Below are positions 1 through 13,828 of a stretch of DNA of 64,000 nucleotides, one piece after another. The notes beneath the pieces were generated by a model that was not told the DNA's origin, made no database searches, and saw only the letters and a list, made by a program, of their open reading frames with translations. Within the stretch, counting starts at the first letter, position 1; the number at the start of each line of letters is the position of its first letter. This DNA is from Artemia franciscana (lineage: Eukaryota > Arthropoda > Branchiopoda > Anostraca > Artemiidae), in NCBI RefSeq assembly GCF_032884065.1, contig NC_088863.1, positions 64,732,790 through 64,796,789 of the forward strand, given 5' to 3'. The position numbers and the translations under genes were made by a program.

Positions 1-513
1 AAGTTGCAAACCCATTATCGCTGAAGATGATTGTAGCCCAACAGCCGATTTTTACTTACAAGTCCCCTATATGTCTTACCACTGGAACCAAATTGGTTTA
101 ACCATCAAATACACCGGAAACAAATAATAGGTAAACCAACTAGCAAAAGTGGCAAACCCCTGATTGCCGAAGATGATTATGGGCTAACAGCCGTTTCTCG
201 CACAAAATGAACCGAATCTTACTTATAAGTCCCTCTCCCCTGATGGGCATCAAGTTCACCGACAACAAATAAATGGGTACACCAACTAGAATAGTTGCAA
301 ACCGTTCATCGCTTTAGTTGACTTTAGCCTAACAGCAGATTATTACTTGCAAGTCCCCTACATGTCTTACCACGGAAACCAAATTGGTTTTACCATCAAA
401 TACACTGCAAACAAATAATAGATACACCAACTAGCAAAAGCTGCTAACCCCTCGTTGCCGAAGGTGGTTATTACCTAACAGCCGACTGTTGCTTACAAGT
501 CCTCTATATGTCT
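1..513. repeat. 146-bp tandem repeat, about 3.5 copies
   Basis: Units begin near 3, 149, 294 and 440, giving spacings of 146, 145 and 146 bp, and the array runs off the left edge. Units 1 and 3 each carry a 41-codon open frame (2-127 and 293-418) ending in TAA at the same place, with shared short peptides such as VPYMSYH and TIKYT. Unit 2 is diverged in its middle and has in-frame stops; unit 4 stops early and decays after about 513. The repeat is directly visible. A coding meaning is doubtful, because 146 is not a multiple of three and many unit 1/3 differences change amino acids. Confidence 0.85.
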
Positions 514-3477
514 CACAATTTGTATCGGCCTAGATTTCGTTTCAGTGTGTACTTTACAACGTAAGTTGTCAACCCCTGGAAACTTTCAATTTGGTAAAGG
601 AATTTTTGTACCAAAAAATGGATGTCATATACTTTAATCAGCTCATCAAGAGCAATCGATTGCCGTCGAAAAAAATTATGTCTGTTTTAGTTCAAAAGTC
701 GATTTTTTTTTGCCGTATGTCAACTTTTTAACGTCACCACTTAGAAAGGAGCGAAGGACAAGCTCTAATTTCTTTAGCAGTGAGAGAACTTTTAAAGTTC
801 ATTAGGCCCATCTGATACCATTTCTCTACAGCAATCCCAAGTCCAAAAAACCGAATGATAATTTCAGCTGAAATCGCGAACAGAAATGGGTAGAAACAAT
901 AGATGGCAGCACTTTCGGACCCGTGGGAAAATGCCACATTTTTGCTTCTGTAAATTTTTCTATTTATTACTCAAAGAAGATATATTGGCTGTGGGGCCAG
1001 GTAACTGCCGCATACATTTAACACTTATAGATTTTAGTCCATCTTCAATTTGAAAGTGGTGCCTGCCTGCTTGCCTGCTAGAGCGGAGCTTTCCACTCGA
1101 AAGCAGAAACATGGTTTGATGAAACAAAAGCTTGGCCGCACAACTTCAGAGACTCCTCTCTGAAATAGGCTATATAACTCCACTTTCGCATACCATAGGC
1201 TCTGGCTCGTGGACAAGCAAAAACCATCCTTTTTGGCCCCAGGCAAGAGTTCTGCGGAGCTTTCCAAAATGTAATGTCCTATTCATCAATCCGGCCTGAC
1301 GGCATAGGAAAAAAACAACAAAAAACGGGACAAAACCAAATTGTTGCTCTCGCAACACAACCACAAGGGTCGGCCGTAGTCACTAAAATTACTTTTTATC
1401 ACTTTCATTTTAGCCTCTTACTTTTTGTCAATTTTTCTTTGAAATTGTCACTAAAGTCAATTGTTTTATCGTTTGAAAATATGATTTAGCTAGTACTTAT
1501 TCCAGTGAAGTAGGAATGTAATGTAACAACTAGTAAGTTTGATATGACACAGGATTATGAAAAGAAGAAATAATGTGAAGTTTCTAAGCAGTATCTTTGA
1601 ATGTTTCCAGATTAAGTTTGCATAAGTTGTGCATACTTTAGATCACAAGCTTTTTATAGTGTTGGGGCTTTCAAATCAATAACAACAAACTCTAAGTCAC
1701 GCACTATCAGTTTTTAGATCACCCAAAAAGAGAGTAATAGTAGTAGAAGAAAACCCTTAATTTAAATCTCAATAAGTTAGCCTCTTCATGGCATAATACA
1801 ATTATAATTTTATTTGTTAAGATTATTTACTTTTTTGAAATGCACATTGAAGAAGTGAATAAAGTGAAAAATAGACTTTGCGACTTAAAAAAAAAATAAA
1901 TAAATAAAAACATGTTTTAAGACCTCTTATTGAACCCAATATTCTTCAGTTAGAAAATGGACAAAAGATGCATTACCTTGTCGGAAATTTTTGATTTTTG
2001 CCATCCCGCCCCCTTTCCGTGATTTTGCTCTGCATTTCCATCAGTGTTCAGTTGCCGAAAATTTGAAAACTGGCTTTCAATAAGGATTTTTATGGAAAAA
2101 GAGTTTTTTCTTATATGGTACAATAAATTGAATACTTAGTTGAAAGCTTACTGACGATTCATTCGGGGGGCGGGTGGGGGGCTACAACGTCGTTTCACCA
2201 GAGCTTTAGCAGAAATTCGCTCTTTAGCAGGTAACCATGATCTGTGAGGTTTTACTGAAGCAGTAAAGCTTTGTTATTTCTGTTACTTTCCTATTTGTTT
2301 CTTATAATGAACGATAAGAAATAAACTAATGAATGAAGTATTAATATTTTAGCCTCCTAATGCACAGCCACATTGGAGGACTCTCCTAGAGACAAAATAT
2401 AAGAAAAATCAGTGAATAGGACCTGTTCAGTCCCTGTGCTTCTGTTTTGAATAGTCACTTCTTGTCACTTTTTCTGAATTGAAAAGCTCTAAAGTCATTT
2501 TTCTTGTGCAACTCGCTTCAGCCAACCCCTGAATCGATGCACAATCACTATTTAGAAACTTCACAGCACAATACTCAAGTACCGCTTAGGTACATGTTTC
2601 CAGGTATTAAACAATTACCGTAGTACTTCAGTACATAGTTCGAGCTGCTAAGAATTAATTATAAACATTTCTAAAGTAAAAATATACCAGGGGCCTTCTT
2701 GATACTTGATACTGGTGTTTAACTGCAACTACTTCTGCTGATATGGGTCCTTGGATGCTTCTTCTGAAAAATAGCATGGGCAAGGATCCTTTGCCTGTGC
2801 CTTTGAAGACGACAAAGGCTTCATTAGATTATGACTTAGTCTCTTTTTACTTACTCTTTTTTCCTCCTGAATGGAAATCCATTTTTTATCAATACATCCA
2901 TTCTCTGTATCCACTGTTAAAAATCTGACTTTACATCTCTGTAAAACATGTATCTTTTCTTGTAAGAGATACAACACCTATAAAAAAGAACCAAAACCTG
3001 AAAAAGAGTATATCAACAATGCATATAAAAAGAGTCTTCTTGATATTTCTTTTTCTAAGCTTTTTTGTCGGATGACAAGACCCGTTAAATCATTTGATGG
3101 GAATTTTTTTTCATTGTTTGATTTAGCAACTGTTCTAAATATGTTTTTCAGAATAAATGAGAAGGATATTCTTAACTCATCATTGGACAATATAATTCTT
3201 TAAATCATTTCAAGACTAAATAACATCTTTTTTTCGATTCATTTGTTTAGTCTAACGACTCCTATCGGGCTTTTATTTTTAGATAAAGGGGATGTCTTTT
3301 TTGTAGCCCATATACTATGTGAACGAACTGACAAAATAATCATACCCTATGAACTTACGTCAGAAGGGTTTAATGTTTGGGAGGGAAGTTCAACTTTGCA
3401 GACACAAGAATATAAATAATTGTAGTTAATGTAGTTAATTCGAAATTTAGCGTGGAGAACAAGGAATTGATGAGGGG
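514..3477. other. AT-rich stretch without a recognisable gene
   Basis: Both strands are littered with stops. Open frames of 60-110 codons at 734-937, 1034-1364, 2729-2977 and 2871-3203 have no recognisable motif and the AT-biased composition of chance frames. A somewhat GC-richer patch at about 1030-1270 remains unexplained. Confidence 0.5.
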
Positions 3478-3570
3478 GGACCCCCCCCTCATATACGTAA
3501 TAATTTTTGTTCGTTTTTAGTTTAAATGTTGCTCCTTGCTTTCAGTTGAAAAAACTTGTTTTTATTTTTG
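3478..3570 (+). repeat. Right half of the palindromic module
   Basis: This stretch (CCCCCCTCATATACG, then TTCTGTTCG-like text, then TTGCTTTCAGTTGAAAAAAC) matches the right arms of the modules at 24208-24515 and 49671-49913. The matching left arm is not adjacent; it lies at 4648-4735, beyond the G-rich repeat. It is a partial, diverged copy. Confidence 0.6.
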
Positions 3571-3779
3571 TTTGTTTAATAGATTTGAGACTCAGTATGA
3601 AAATAAAATTATTTTGGTAAAAAAATAAATTAAAAAAATGTATAAAATAGAAAACAAAACTTTTCTTTTTTTAACCATAAAAACTACGGTGGTTATGATA
3701 TCTGCCAAAAAAAAACTGTAAAAAATCAGTTAAGCTTGGTTATCCCAAACTAAAACCATAGGTGGAGAAAAAGCATAAA

Positions 3780-4625
3780 AACTATGTATTTTTATGGCAC
3801 TTGTTATTTACCAAGTGATATATCGCGATCGCAAATTCTATCGGTCTTTCTGTCCTGGTTTTGTTAGTTTAAGAACTTCCAGATAAGCCTGGACGATGGA
3901 ATTTGGCAGAAGTATCAGGGACCAGACCAGATTTGATTAAAAATAGTCGTTTTCCCGATTCTATCATCTGGGGGGGGGAGTGGAGGAACGGTTAATTCAG
4001 AAAAATAGGAAAAAATTGGTATTTTCAACTTACGAACGGGTGATCAGATCTTAATGAATTTTGATGTTTAGGAGGATACTGTGTCTCAGACCTCTTATTT
4101 AAATCCCGACCGGAGCTGGTAGTATTGGGGGTAGTTGGAGGGGGAAACTTAAAATCTTGGAAAACGCATAGAGTAAAGGGATTGGGATGAAACTTGGTGG
4201 GAAAAATAAGCACAAATCATAGATGCTTGATTGATGTTGATTGATGGGGAGGGTTAATTCTCAAAAATAAGAAAAAAATGAGCTATTTTTAACTTGCAAA
4301 GGAATGATTGGATCTTAATGAAATGAATAAGCACAAGGCCAAGATACTTTACTGACACAACCGCACCAGATCCCTGCTCTTTAGGGGGGATGTTTGAGAA
4401 GGGGGGAATTCAGAAAAATTAGAAAAAGGAGGTATTTGTAACACGAAAAGGTGATCAGATCTTAATGAAATTTGATATTTAGAAGGATTTTATGCTTCAA
4501 TGTTCTTATTTTAAATCCCCATCAGATCCGGTGACAGTGGGGGGAGTTTGAGGGGGAAACCGTAAATCTTGGAAAACGTGGAAATTGAGGTACCTGTATC
4601 TTACGAATGTGCGATGACATCTTAA
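3780..4625 (+). repeat. G-rich interspersed repeat, short copy
   Basis: The repeat opens with TTTTTATGGCACTTG...CCAAGTG and a CGCGATCGC site, followed by a leader (GTCCTGGTTTTG, GGACGATGGAATTTGG). It then runs through G-rich units containing ATCTTGGAAAACG (near 4154 and 4566) and GTGATCAGATCTTAATGA. The same text recurs in the longer array at 20485-22250 and as one unit at 23590-23780. No protein frame survives. The family is unnamed here; it may be non-autonomous mobile DNA. Confidence 0.75.
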
Positions 4626-4647
4626 CCTGATATTAAATAAAAAAAAA

Positions 4648-4735
4648 AAAGTTTTTTTAGCTGAAAGTAAGGAGCGACATTAAAACTTAAAACGAACAGA
4701 AATTACTTCGTATATGAAAGGGGCTACTTCCTCAT
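4648..4735 (+). repeat. Left half of the palindromic module
   Basis: The text AGCTGAAAGTAAGGAGCGAC...AACTTAAAACGAACAGAAATTAC...GTATATGAAAGGGG matches the left arm of the modules at 24208 and 49671. The right arm is missing here. See 3478-3570 for the complementary half on the far side of the G-rich repeat. Confidence 0.65.
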
Positions 4736-4740
4736 CAACG

Positions 4741-5755
4741 CCCCGCAGTTTATTTTAAGATGCATTTTTTTTGCTACTATTGGCCGTAGTTCGTTCTTTA
4801 GAAGTTGCAGCTATCGCAGCTACCATGACGCACATAATTATTGCTCGTTTAAAGGTGTCCTGCAGTGAAAATTTAAACAAATTACAGAGATGAAAATTTT
4901 TCTTTCTGTTTCTAGTTTTTAGTCGATTGACTCTCTATTAAGTTTAGTTCAGAAAGATCGGCTGGAAAGAAACTATATGGCATTATCCTGTAAGGCAAGA
5001 TAGATAGATATGCGATATTAATTAGTCAAAGGATCGTTGGGAACGTTTCCTGGTTTCATGTACACAATATTATTGAGAAGAAGTTGATATTAGGTGCTGG
5101 AAAAATTTTGAGCTATCTTGTCGTTTAACACAGGAAAATGCTATTTGCAACCTACCGTGCTTAAAGACTGGTGTATGATGGGTGAATTGGAATTTGACAT
5201 CTTTTGGGCTATAAATCCAAGTTGACCTTTATTCTAGTGTAATTCAAGGACTACAAACTTCCTTTCCAGATTTTAAGGGTTAATATTTCCATGACAGCCA
5301 ATGAATAATCTCATCGCTAATTTTACCAACTTATTTTTCTGTGGTGTGCTAGAATAATGTGTTCTTTCGTCCCATTCTAATTTTAATTTACAAGACAATG
5401 TATAAATACTTCATCAGTAAATTATATCTGGAATTATATTCTCGGGTAATTTGACTTCATTGAAGTCATGTTTAAGAAAATTTCTATTTCTCAATTCCAG
5501 AAAATACTTTGCGATTGTTTATTGTACAGAATCAACGTGCATATTTCAATTAACGATACATTTGTGAAATTCCTCCAGTGATGACTCTTTTTTATCGACA
5601 AATTGAGTGTTTCTTTATGGTTGCATCGTACTTGAACATATGAACGCCCTGACAAAAATCATCTACAGCAAAAGTTTCCCTCCAAATGGCAAGTTTGGGT
5701 TTGTAACAGACAAAAACAACTAATCTATTCTCTCGTACCATTTGTGCCTCATGAA
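4741..5755. other. AT-rich stretch, nothing recognised
   Basis: No open frame of note, no clear repeat and no RNA gene was seen by eye on either strand. Confidence 0.4.
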
Positions 5756-5759
5756 TAGG

Positions 5760-6475
5760 AAAACTTCATGCTAGTTATATAGTTTTGACTCAATCAGGTT
5801 TAAACCTAAAAATAGGATGTGATGAACGTGGAGCTTTCAGACTAAATATCTTGTCATCTTTGTCATCAAGGTCCAACAGCCATGATTCTCTCATGTCTGT
5901 AATTGTCATCGGTGTCCTCAGCATGCCTTTCTAGCCCAAAAACTAAACTTTTACCTTCTATTGCGTTATATTTAACTTGAACGATATATTGCGATAAGCA
6001 CAATTGATTACTGTATCCTCAGATATGTTTTTTCGTCGTGCTTGCAGGTTAAAATCTTCTTTCAACTGATTTGTGAATCTGTCCCCAAGACCTTTTGGAT
6101 CTTCGGGATATCCAAAATTAAGAAAATGAACGAAGAATATTCGCAATTCAGAATGCCCTTTGAACAATTCATATTCTTCTAGACTTGTTATCTACTATGA
6201 ATTCTGAATGCAAGGCAATCAGCTGGGCAAGATAATTTTATGTCATATTTAGAATAGAACGCGAAGTAAGGAGAACTTCAAAACTTGTTGCGTCCTTTAC
6301 ATGACAGAGAACGGAAGCTTTTTGGTTCAGCTACATAATTTAAGTACCGTATTATATCAATTACACAAAACTGACAAAGTCGTGATTCCCATGTTCCCGT
6401 TTTTCTATCTCTGTTCAAGCATTGAAGCAAACGACTTTTTTTTTCATTTCGTGGCCAAATAATTGCCAGCATGCT
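5760..6475 (-). pseudogene. Possible decayed coding relic, unrecognised
   Basis: Several minus-strand stretches stay open for 45-70 codons in neighbouring frames: 6278-6472, 5958-6167, and a shorter run around 5770-5910 containing the residues RESWLLDLDDKDDK. Their composition is more protein-like (charged residues, few long AT-codon runs) than chance frames nearby. Stops and frame changes separate them, so if coding this is a broken gene. I do not recognise the family. Chance open frames are a real alternative. Confidence 0.2.
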
Positions 6476-6837
6476 TCACTTGTGTAATCCAGTGGGGTTC
6501 CTCCAGTTGTCGGCTTCATTATGAATCAAACTTCATAGATTTTTGACAGCTCTCATTTAAATGCAATCGTTATCCTATGTGGGTGTATTTATATCATTAT
6601 TTCACCGAAATTATACTTCCAATATATTTAGCTTATATGTGATATTGTAATTCTGAGTAATTAAGCATTATATATTGGTAACGGATGGTTATCTCGTGGA
6701 ACTCTGCGGAAGCGATGTTACTTTTTTCAACTAAAATATAAAACCGAGGCGGCACTCCAATTTTCCATTTTTATTGACTATTTGTTGCATATAGATCTAA
6801 GTCAACTCCACTTGAATCAAGAATCATCCACTTTAAC

Positions 6838-7048
6838 GCTTTCTCTCCTAGAAAAACTGAAATGAAAACTCTTGCAAAATGAATCATTTTTAGATATTTT
6901 GAGAGTTCATTGTGCAGGAATAGGTTTGAAAATTAACGTTAAGCAGACTAAGTCACTAAAACTGGTAATAAGGAAAGATGAAGAGCTAATGCTGGGGAAT
7001 GAGAAAATAGATCAAGTGAATAGGTTCATTTACCAAGGTAATATCATA
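6838..7048 (+). pseudogene. RTE-like retrotransposon RT fragment
   Basis: The frame from 6872 contains GIGLKINVKQTKSLKL and GNEKIDQVNRF, the segment just after the catalytic YxDD box in RTE-like reverse transcriptases (the 'thumb' start). The same words recur in the fragment at 47560-47880, which supports a shared family. Only about 60 codons survive. Similarity stops just before the hairpin at 7049-7068, and the continuing frame to 7120 is not related. It is a dead fragment. Confidence 0.7.
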
Positions 7049-7068
7049 GGCAGCGCAACAGCGCTGCC
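7049..7068. repeat. Perfect GC-rich hairpin
   Basis: GGCAGCGC and GCGCTGCC form an 8-bp perfect stem around an AACA loop. It sits exactly where the RTE-like similarity ends, so it may mark an insertion or recombination joint. Confidence 0.6.
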
Positions 7069-7179
7069 TAAGCAAAAGAGCGATTTGGGCACAATGTATT
7101 ATTGTTATTATTTTCTTTAGATCAGGGCACTTCGTATCGAAGAAGCTGCTGTAGAAACATCGAAAAGGCTTCATTTGAT

Positions 7180-7525
7180 TAAAAATTGAAAGGGCTAGTG
7201 CCCTTTTTAATAGTCAAAGATGCTTGGAGGGAAACTCGCCCCCTTCCTATGCCCAACATTTCCTGAAACATATCTAATCAAAATTTTAAGATAGCCATTT
7301 TGTTCAACGTAAATGAAAAGTATGGAAATTATGTAGAGTATGACCCCCCCCCCCAGAGCCTTCAGGGTAAGGATTGGAATTTAATTTCTGGGGGCTCATA
7401 AAGTACATATAGAAAGGTTAATTATTTAGACTGCGGAAGGAGCTCATTGGATTGGTTATCAGAAGTTATAGTGCCCTTTTTAAGATTCAGGGTGATCGGA
7501 GTTTGGATACCCCGCTCCCCTAGCC
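7180..7525 (+). repeat. Dispersed repeat 'AGTGCCCTTTTTAA' family, about two copies
   Basis: AAAATTGAAAGGGCTAGTGC...TTTTTAA followed by GGAGGGAAACTCGCCCCCTTCC and AAGATAGCCATTTTGTTCA matches 48760-48910 and 49525-49640. A second start, GTGCCCTTTTTAAG, lies near 7471. No coding content was found. Confidence 0.6.
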
Positions 7526-7527
7526 AA

Positions 7528-7556
7528 CACTACTACTACTGCTACTACTACTACTA
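7528..7556. repeat. (ACT)n/(AGT)n microsatellite tail
   Basis: An imperfect CTA trinucleotide run. On the minus strand it lies directly downstream of the C-terminal RTE-like fragment at 7557-7932, where such LINEs usually end in a short simple repeat. It is most likely the 3' tail of that copy. Confidence 0.7.
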
Positions 7557-7932
7557 ATAACTCGCTGCAGCACCAAGCCGCCTGAGGCCAACACAGCTAC
7601 GCATGCTCCTCCTCCAACCTAATCTGTAGAAAGCCCTCCTCTTTACACCCTCCCAGGAAGTTCCCATTTCCTTTAAATCTTTATTTATGACATCCTCCCA
7701 ATCCAGACAAGGAGGATCTGCTTTCCGTGTAGCCCCAAACGGTTGGCCAAAAAGGACAATCTTCGGTAATCTGTCATCCTTCATCCGTAGAACGTGGCCT
7801 AGCCATCTCAACCTTTCTTTCATTATAGCCCTAGAAAGCGGGATTGAACCACATTTTTCGTGCAACCTACTGTTTGAAATACGGTCAGTCAGCCGGGTAC
7901 CCAGAACAATCCGTAGCCAACTATCTGTAACC
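7557..7932 (-). pseudogene. RTE-like LINE, C-terminal fragment
   Basis: A minus-strand open frame of about 125 codons reads through LGTRLTDRISN, a serine/isoleucine stretch, RLRWLGHVLRMKDD, GQPFGATRKA and WEDVINKDL, ending in RRLGAA. This is the C-terminal domain downstream of reverse transcriptase in RTE-type LINEs; the complete LINE at 39429-42777 has a related one (RGLRWFGHTLRRPDD). The copy is 5'-truncated near 7932 and ends in the simple-repeat tail. The frame is intact, so it is less decayed than its relatives at 6838 and 8690. Confidence 0.8.
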
Positions 7933-8019
7933 AACACGCACACCACGTATTTTACCGAAATGAATCTTATATAAGTTTTGAGATGGCCAATTGTTGTCTT
8001 AGAAACTTCAAAAAGAGCT

Positions 8020-8220
8020 CATTCCATTAAAATTGAAAGGGGAAATAGATTCGAGTGCAACTAACCACCTTCCACATCCACCGTTTTCCAAACACATCAA
8101 ATGAAAATTTTGAAATAGTAATTTTGTTCAACGTGGTTGGAAGGTCTAGAAAATTAGGTATTTGAGGATGCCCCCCCTCCTCCTCTAAAGCCCTCCAGGA
8201 AAGAATCAAAATGAGAAAAA
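8020..8220 (+). repeat. Dispersed repeat copy, diverged
   Basis: AAAATTGAAAGGGGAAATAG..., then CACCTTCCACATCC, then TTTGAAATAGTAATTTTGTT and GATGCCCCCCCTCC. It parallels 7180-7400 and 48760-48910 in order and orientation. Confidence 0.5.
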
Positions 8221-8689
8221 ATTCAAATATGGTGGGTTGATACCCCCCTGCCTTCTAAACACCAGAACACAATTTGCGCTTTACTGAAAACAAAATACGT
8301 TTGAAATCACTTTTTTCACTATCATAAATGAAAAAAATTGTCAAAACCTTAAGAAATAAATATCAGTATATGTCAGTTAAACTGACGTTCCTTGGTTATT
8401 TGTTTTTTGTGTTTTTTTTTTTCAGTAAAGTGCAAATTGTGTTCTGGTCTTGAGAAATCATTTTGAATTTCATTTTTGATTGATATTGATTTGTGGCAGT
8501 TTTACGCTAGGCAAATTAATGAATTTTATTTTTGCTCATTCTTGGCCTAATGGAGCTGTTTACTTTTCTTTGAAAAATCGTTTTGTGGAAAACTTTTTAA
8601 ATTAATTATCATTAAAGACAGTAGTTACAGCAAAGATGCTAAAAGCAGAATAGTCGCGGCCCAAGGTTTTTTTCACAGCTGAATAAAGT

Positions 8690-9175
8690 TTGGAAGAACA
8701 AAAATAGAAGCATGCAAACAGGATTAGAATATTACTGTCAAGTATGGCTCTGAAATGTGGGCACCTTAAAAACCGGAGAAGCATTTGCTATATACTTTCC
8801 AGGGGGATTTCTAGATATTGTTTTGGGCACTCGTCTAACTGACCATATTTCAAATAGTAAGAAACATGATTTTTTTTTTTTGTCCCGTAATTTAGGGCTA
8901 AAATGAGATGAAAATTGAAATTGCTAGTAAAATTTAAGTAGATGAAAGGTTAAAAGTTGTTGATTTTTTTCCCCTTTTCGGTCAGCCTTCTAGGGCCAAA
9001 TGAAAAAGCAGGTCGTCTCCAAGGCTTGTAGGAGGAGACTGCAAGGAAGTATTTAAAGGTAAAATTGAACCCCCTGGGAGGGTACAAAAAGGGAAGCTTT
9101 AGTGGATTTGGATAAAGGAGAATCATTTGTAAGTGTTTCGGCCTCTGGTGGCTGGGTGCAACAGTGACTTGTTAT
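8690..9175 (+). pseudogene. RTE-like LINE, decayed C-terminal fragment
   Basis: Pieces of the same protein as 7557-7932 appear in order on the plus strand: VKYGSEMWAP near 8738, LDIVLGTRLTDHISNS near 8811, LFGQPSRAK near 8977, and a frame-shifted match to the RRLGAA end near 9150. Stops and several frame changes break it throughout, and 8865-8950 looks diverged or inserted. It faces the 7557-7932 copy tail-to-head on opposite strands, so these are separate insertions. Confidence 0.65.
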
Positions 9176-11083
<1,908 letters not shown>

Positions 11084-11200
11084 CAAATGCTGTGTTGCCT
11101 ATCGGGTAAATAATCTGATAATTATTTTTTGTTTCTATTTGCTTTTTTTAGGCTAATATTTTTTTAGTCGGTCCTGTTGATATATTCAAGATCTTTTTAA

Positions 11201-11380
11201 ATGCACGTATTTTTTTCTATTTCAGAAGACCTGAAAAAATTTTCTAAGAGGGAAAGAAGATTGAGGCCGAAGTGTAAAGACGGATGTGTGAAAAAGGTGC
11301 GGCGGCTGGAAAGAAGCTTGTCGTTAAAGGAAGTTTTCAAAAGAAAATCATGTTTGACTGGAGAAACTGAAGTTGTTTGA
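11201..11380 (+). CDS. Possible short ORF or terminal exon, basic protein
   Basis: A frame opens at ATG 11201 and runs to TGA 11378-11380 (59 codons). A polypyrimidine tract with TTTCAG ends at 11224, so the true start could instead be a 3' splice acceptor, giving a last exon of about 51 codons. The peptide is strongly basic (KFSKRERRLRPK, KKVRRLER) and its codons are GC-richer than the surroundings. AATAAA follows at 11386-11391, six bases past the stop, which fits a transcript end. I do not recognise a family. Supported only by composition and signals. Confidence 0.35.
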   Translation: MHVFFSISEDLKKFSKRERRLRPKCKDGCVKKVRRLERSLSLKEVFKRKSCLTGETEVV

Positions 11381-11385
11381 CTTCA

Positions 11386-11391
11386 AATAAA
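11386..11391 (+). promoter_or_regulatory. Possible polyadenylation signal
   Basis: AATAAA just after the stop of the 11201-11380 frame. The hexamer is common by chance in AT-rich DNA, so only its position makes it worth noting. Confidence 0.25.
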
Positions 11392-12344
11392 TTTTAGGAT
11401 GAAGAATTTGGGGAAGTTTGTTAAATACCAAAGATTTATTTTTAGTGTCGATTACAAGGTTCTTTTGCTCACCGATCTTATACTACGTCCCAGTACCTTG
11501 AGAATTGCTTGGCTTCTCTGGTTCCCAATATAATGTATCTTTTGCTTCGTCCCCCAATAAGTATTTTACCATTTATTGTGTTTTTACCACAAGAAATAGT
11601 TGTCGAAGAAATTTTGAAAAGCTTTTCATGTAAAAGGATGAGAATGAAAAAGTTCAGCTTATATGCGTCAGTTAAACTTTTTTTCTTCTTCTTGCTTAAT
11701 ATGGGAAATTTTATGTAACATTGGTTCAGTAAAACTGTTGATGGTATTTTTTATTGCGCTTCATTAAGTTTCCTTTTGTGCATTGGCCCGCTAGATGACA
11801 ATCTTTTCCGGTTTCATTAAATTAGTAGATGTCACATATTAGAGAGGATTGTGCAATGTTACGTTGTATGCATTTGTTTAAGAATGAAAGATTGAACGTT
11901 TTGGTATTTGTATAAGCCAAGCAATGGACCGATGTAGTAAAATCTATTTGGTTCCAGTAGTTAAGCCTTTAACTAATCAGCTTTATTCTATAGCTATTGT
12001 AAAAATCTGTGATTCCAAACTATGATTGCTTAAGAAATTTAAATTTCCTAAATATCAAGATGAAATATCAAAGATATATGAAAGATTTGAAAGACATATA
12101 AAAGATATGAAATATCAAGATGAAAAGTATGTTTCAACAAAAATCACTAAGCTCGGTCACCGAATTCAATCGACAATGGTACTCATATAAGGTTAAATAT
12201 CTACCATATATTCTTGAATGACCTACCAGTTAATATAGGATGATGATTGAAGCTATTTCAGATTTTGGGGTAAAAAAGATGTATTTATTTCATTAGCAGT
12301 TCCTAGGGTTAGAGACAGCTTTGCTGAAATTAGATGCACTGTTA

Positions 12345-12400
12345 TAGCTAAGATGCACTTTCAGATGCACTTTCATAGCACTTTCATGCACTTTCATTGC
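12345..12400 (+). repeat. Short minisatellite, GCACTTTCA words
   Basis: ATGCACTTTC-type words recur four to five times with 9-14 bp spacing. Small, imperfect, non-coding. Confidence 0.6.
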
Positions 12401-13807
12401 TAAGGAGTAAAAACATTAAAAACTTGTAATGTTTGTGGCACTTATACGTGAAATCAAAATTCTTCCCATCATTAGGAGTTTAAGTAGGAATTAAAAAAGT
12501 GCTAGTCCAACAGATACTATGAGAGTAAAAGGGGGGGGTGGGCTAATATAGCGACACGGTCTATGAAAAATATCTAAAGTACAAATTAGAATCGGTAGAT
12601 GGTGTGGATGACTATTTGCTTGAGGAATTATTTGAATTTCTAGTTTGATTGGCTTTTTTATAGTCTCTAGCAGGAGCATCATAGCTTAAACCTTCTTCTG
12701 GTTTTAAGAGAATATGAGGAATTTTTTAAAATATGTAAAACCTTAAAGGAAAACAGTGGATTGAGCAATTCTACTTTAATTGTTGACGTGATATTATGTT
12801 ATTATAAGGTGATAAGGTGATAAAGGGAATTTGTAAGTGAAGATGAAAGAAAAATTTTCGTCTGCCGTCTTATGCTGAGTTTGTTCAAGTTTGTTTTAGC
12901 AGAGGATCATATATAATTGATATTTTCAAATGAAGTAGCTAGTGTCTACAGATTTACAAAAACAAACTATTTGGATGTTATAAATTTACAAGGGATATTT
13001 TGTTTAGAAGCGTTTTATCTTTTTAGAATTTTATCTGGTATATTCCATTTAATTCAGATGGAATTACATGAATTACCCATTTTTTTGTTTGACTCTAAAT
13101 TACCCCTATTTCACAAATTTATTTGTTCCTGTCAAAATTCACATTTATGCTGCGGTCCTCCTCTCCCTGAATAACAAAATTTCTACGGTTTCGGGGCTAT
13201 TTTTGCTATCTTCCATGTGAAAGGCCTATTTCTGTATTTTTGATTACACACCATGCCCCCCTCCAAATCTATGCTTTCAAAATACTTTGCTGGCCACGAG
13301 ATTAGTTATTACTTAGACGTTGCACGTGTTGAAGGTCATTAGTATTCATAAATTTTGATGCAAGAATATGTCTCTAGTCTTCAAACATTTTATAGAAAAA
13401 CAAACAGTTTTGGCAGTAAAAACTGTGATGTGGGGTACTTCGTACATAAGATTTTAGAAGTTCTTAGAATTGTGGATATACATCAGTTTATAAAATAATG
13501 TTTATGTAGATTATTTATCTTCAAAGATTATTTTTAATGGGGATTTACGACTAAGCACTAATTTCTATAGCTAATCGACTTTGTGCTAAGTTTCAAAATA
13601 AGGAAAAATGCATTTTATCTTTTTCTGGTTAATTATTGTCAAACTAAGGGGTTATTTTTTCATACAAGGAAAAAGGCAATCACCCTGGGGCAAGTGTATT
13701 TTTGTTTAAAAATTCATTTTAGTTTCCGTTCGTTCAGTTTTAAAGATAATGACTTTAAAATATTCTGGATTTTGTTATGATATTAGTTTTCATGTGATTA
13801 TATGCTC

Positions 13808-13828
13808 CGCCTTGTTTACAACAAGGCG
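13808..13828. repeat. Perfect 9-bp hairpin
   Basis: CGCCTTGTT and AACAAGGCG around a TAC loop. GC-rich for this region; no T-run or gene context gives it a role. Confidence 0.6.

Noticed and set aside
2871..3203. 110-codon plus-strand frame
   Set aside because: AT-biased codons, no recognised motif, and a minus-strand frame of similar length overlaps it.
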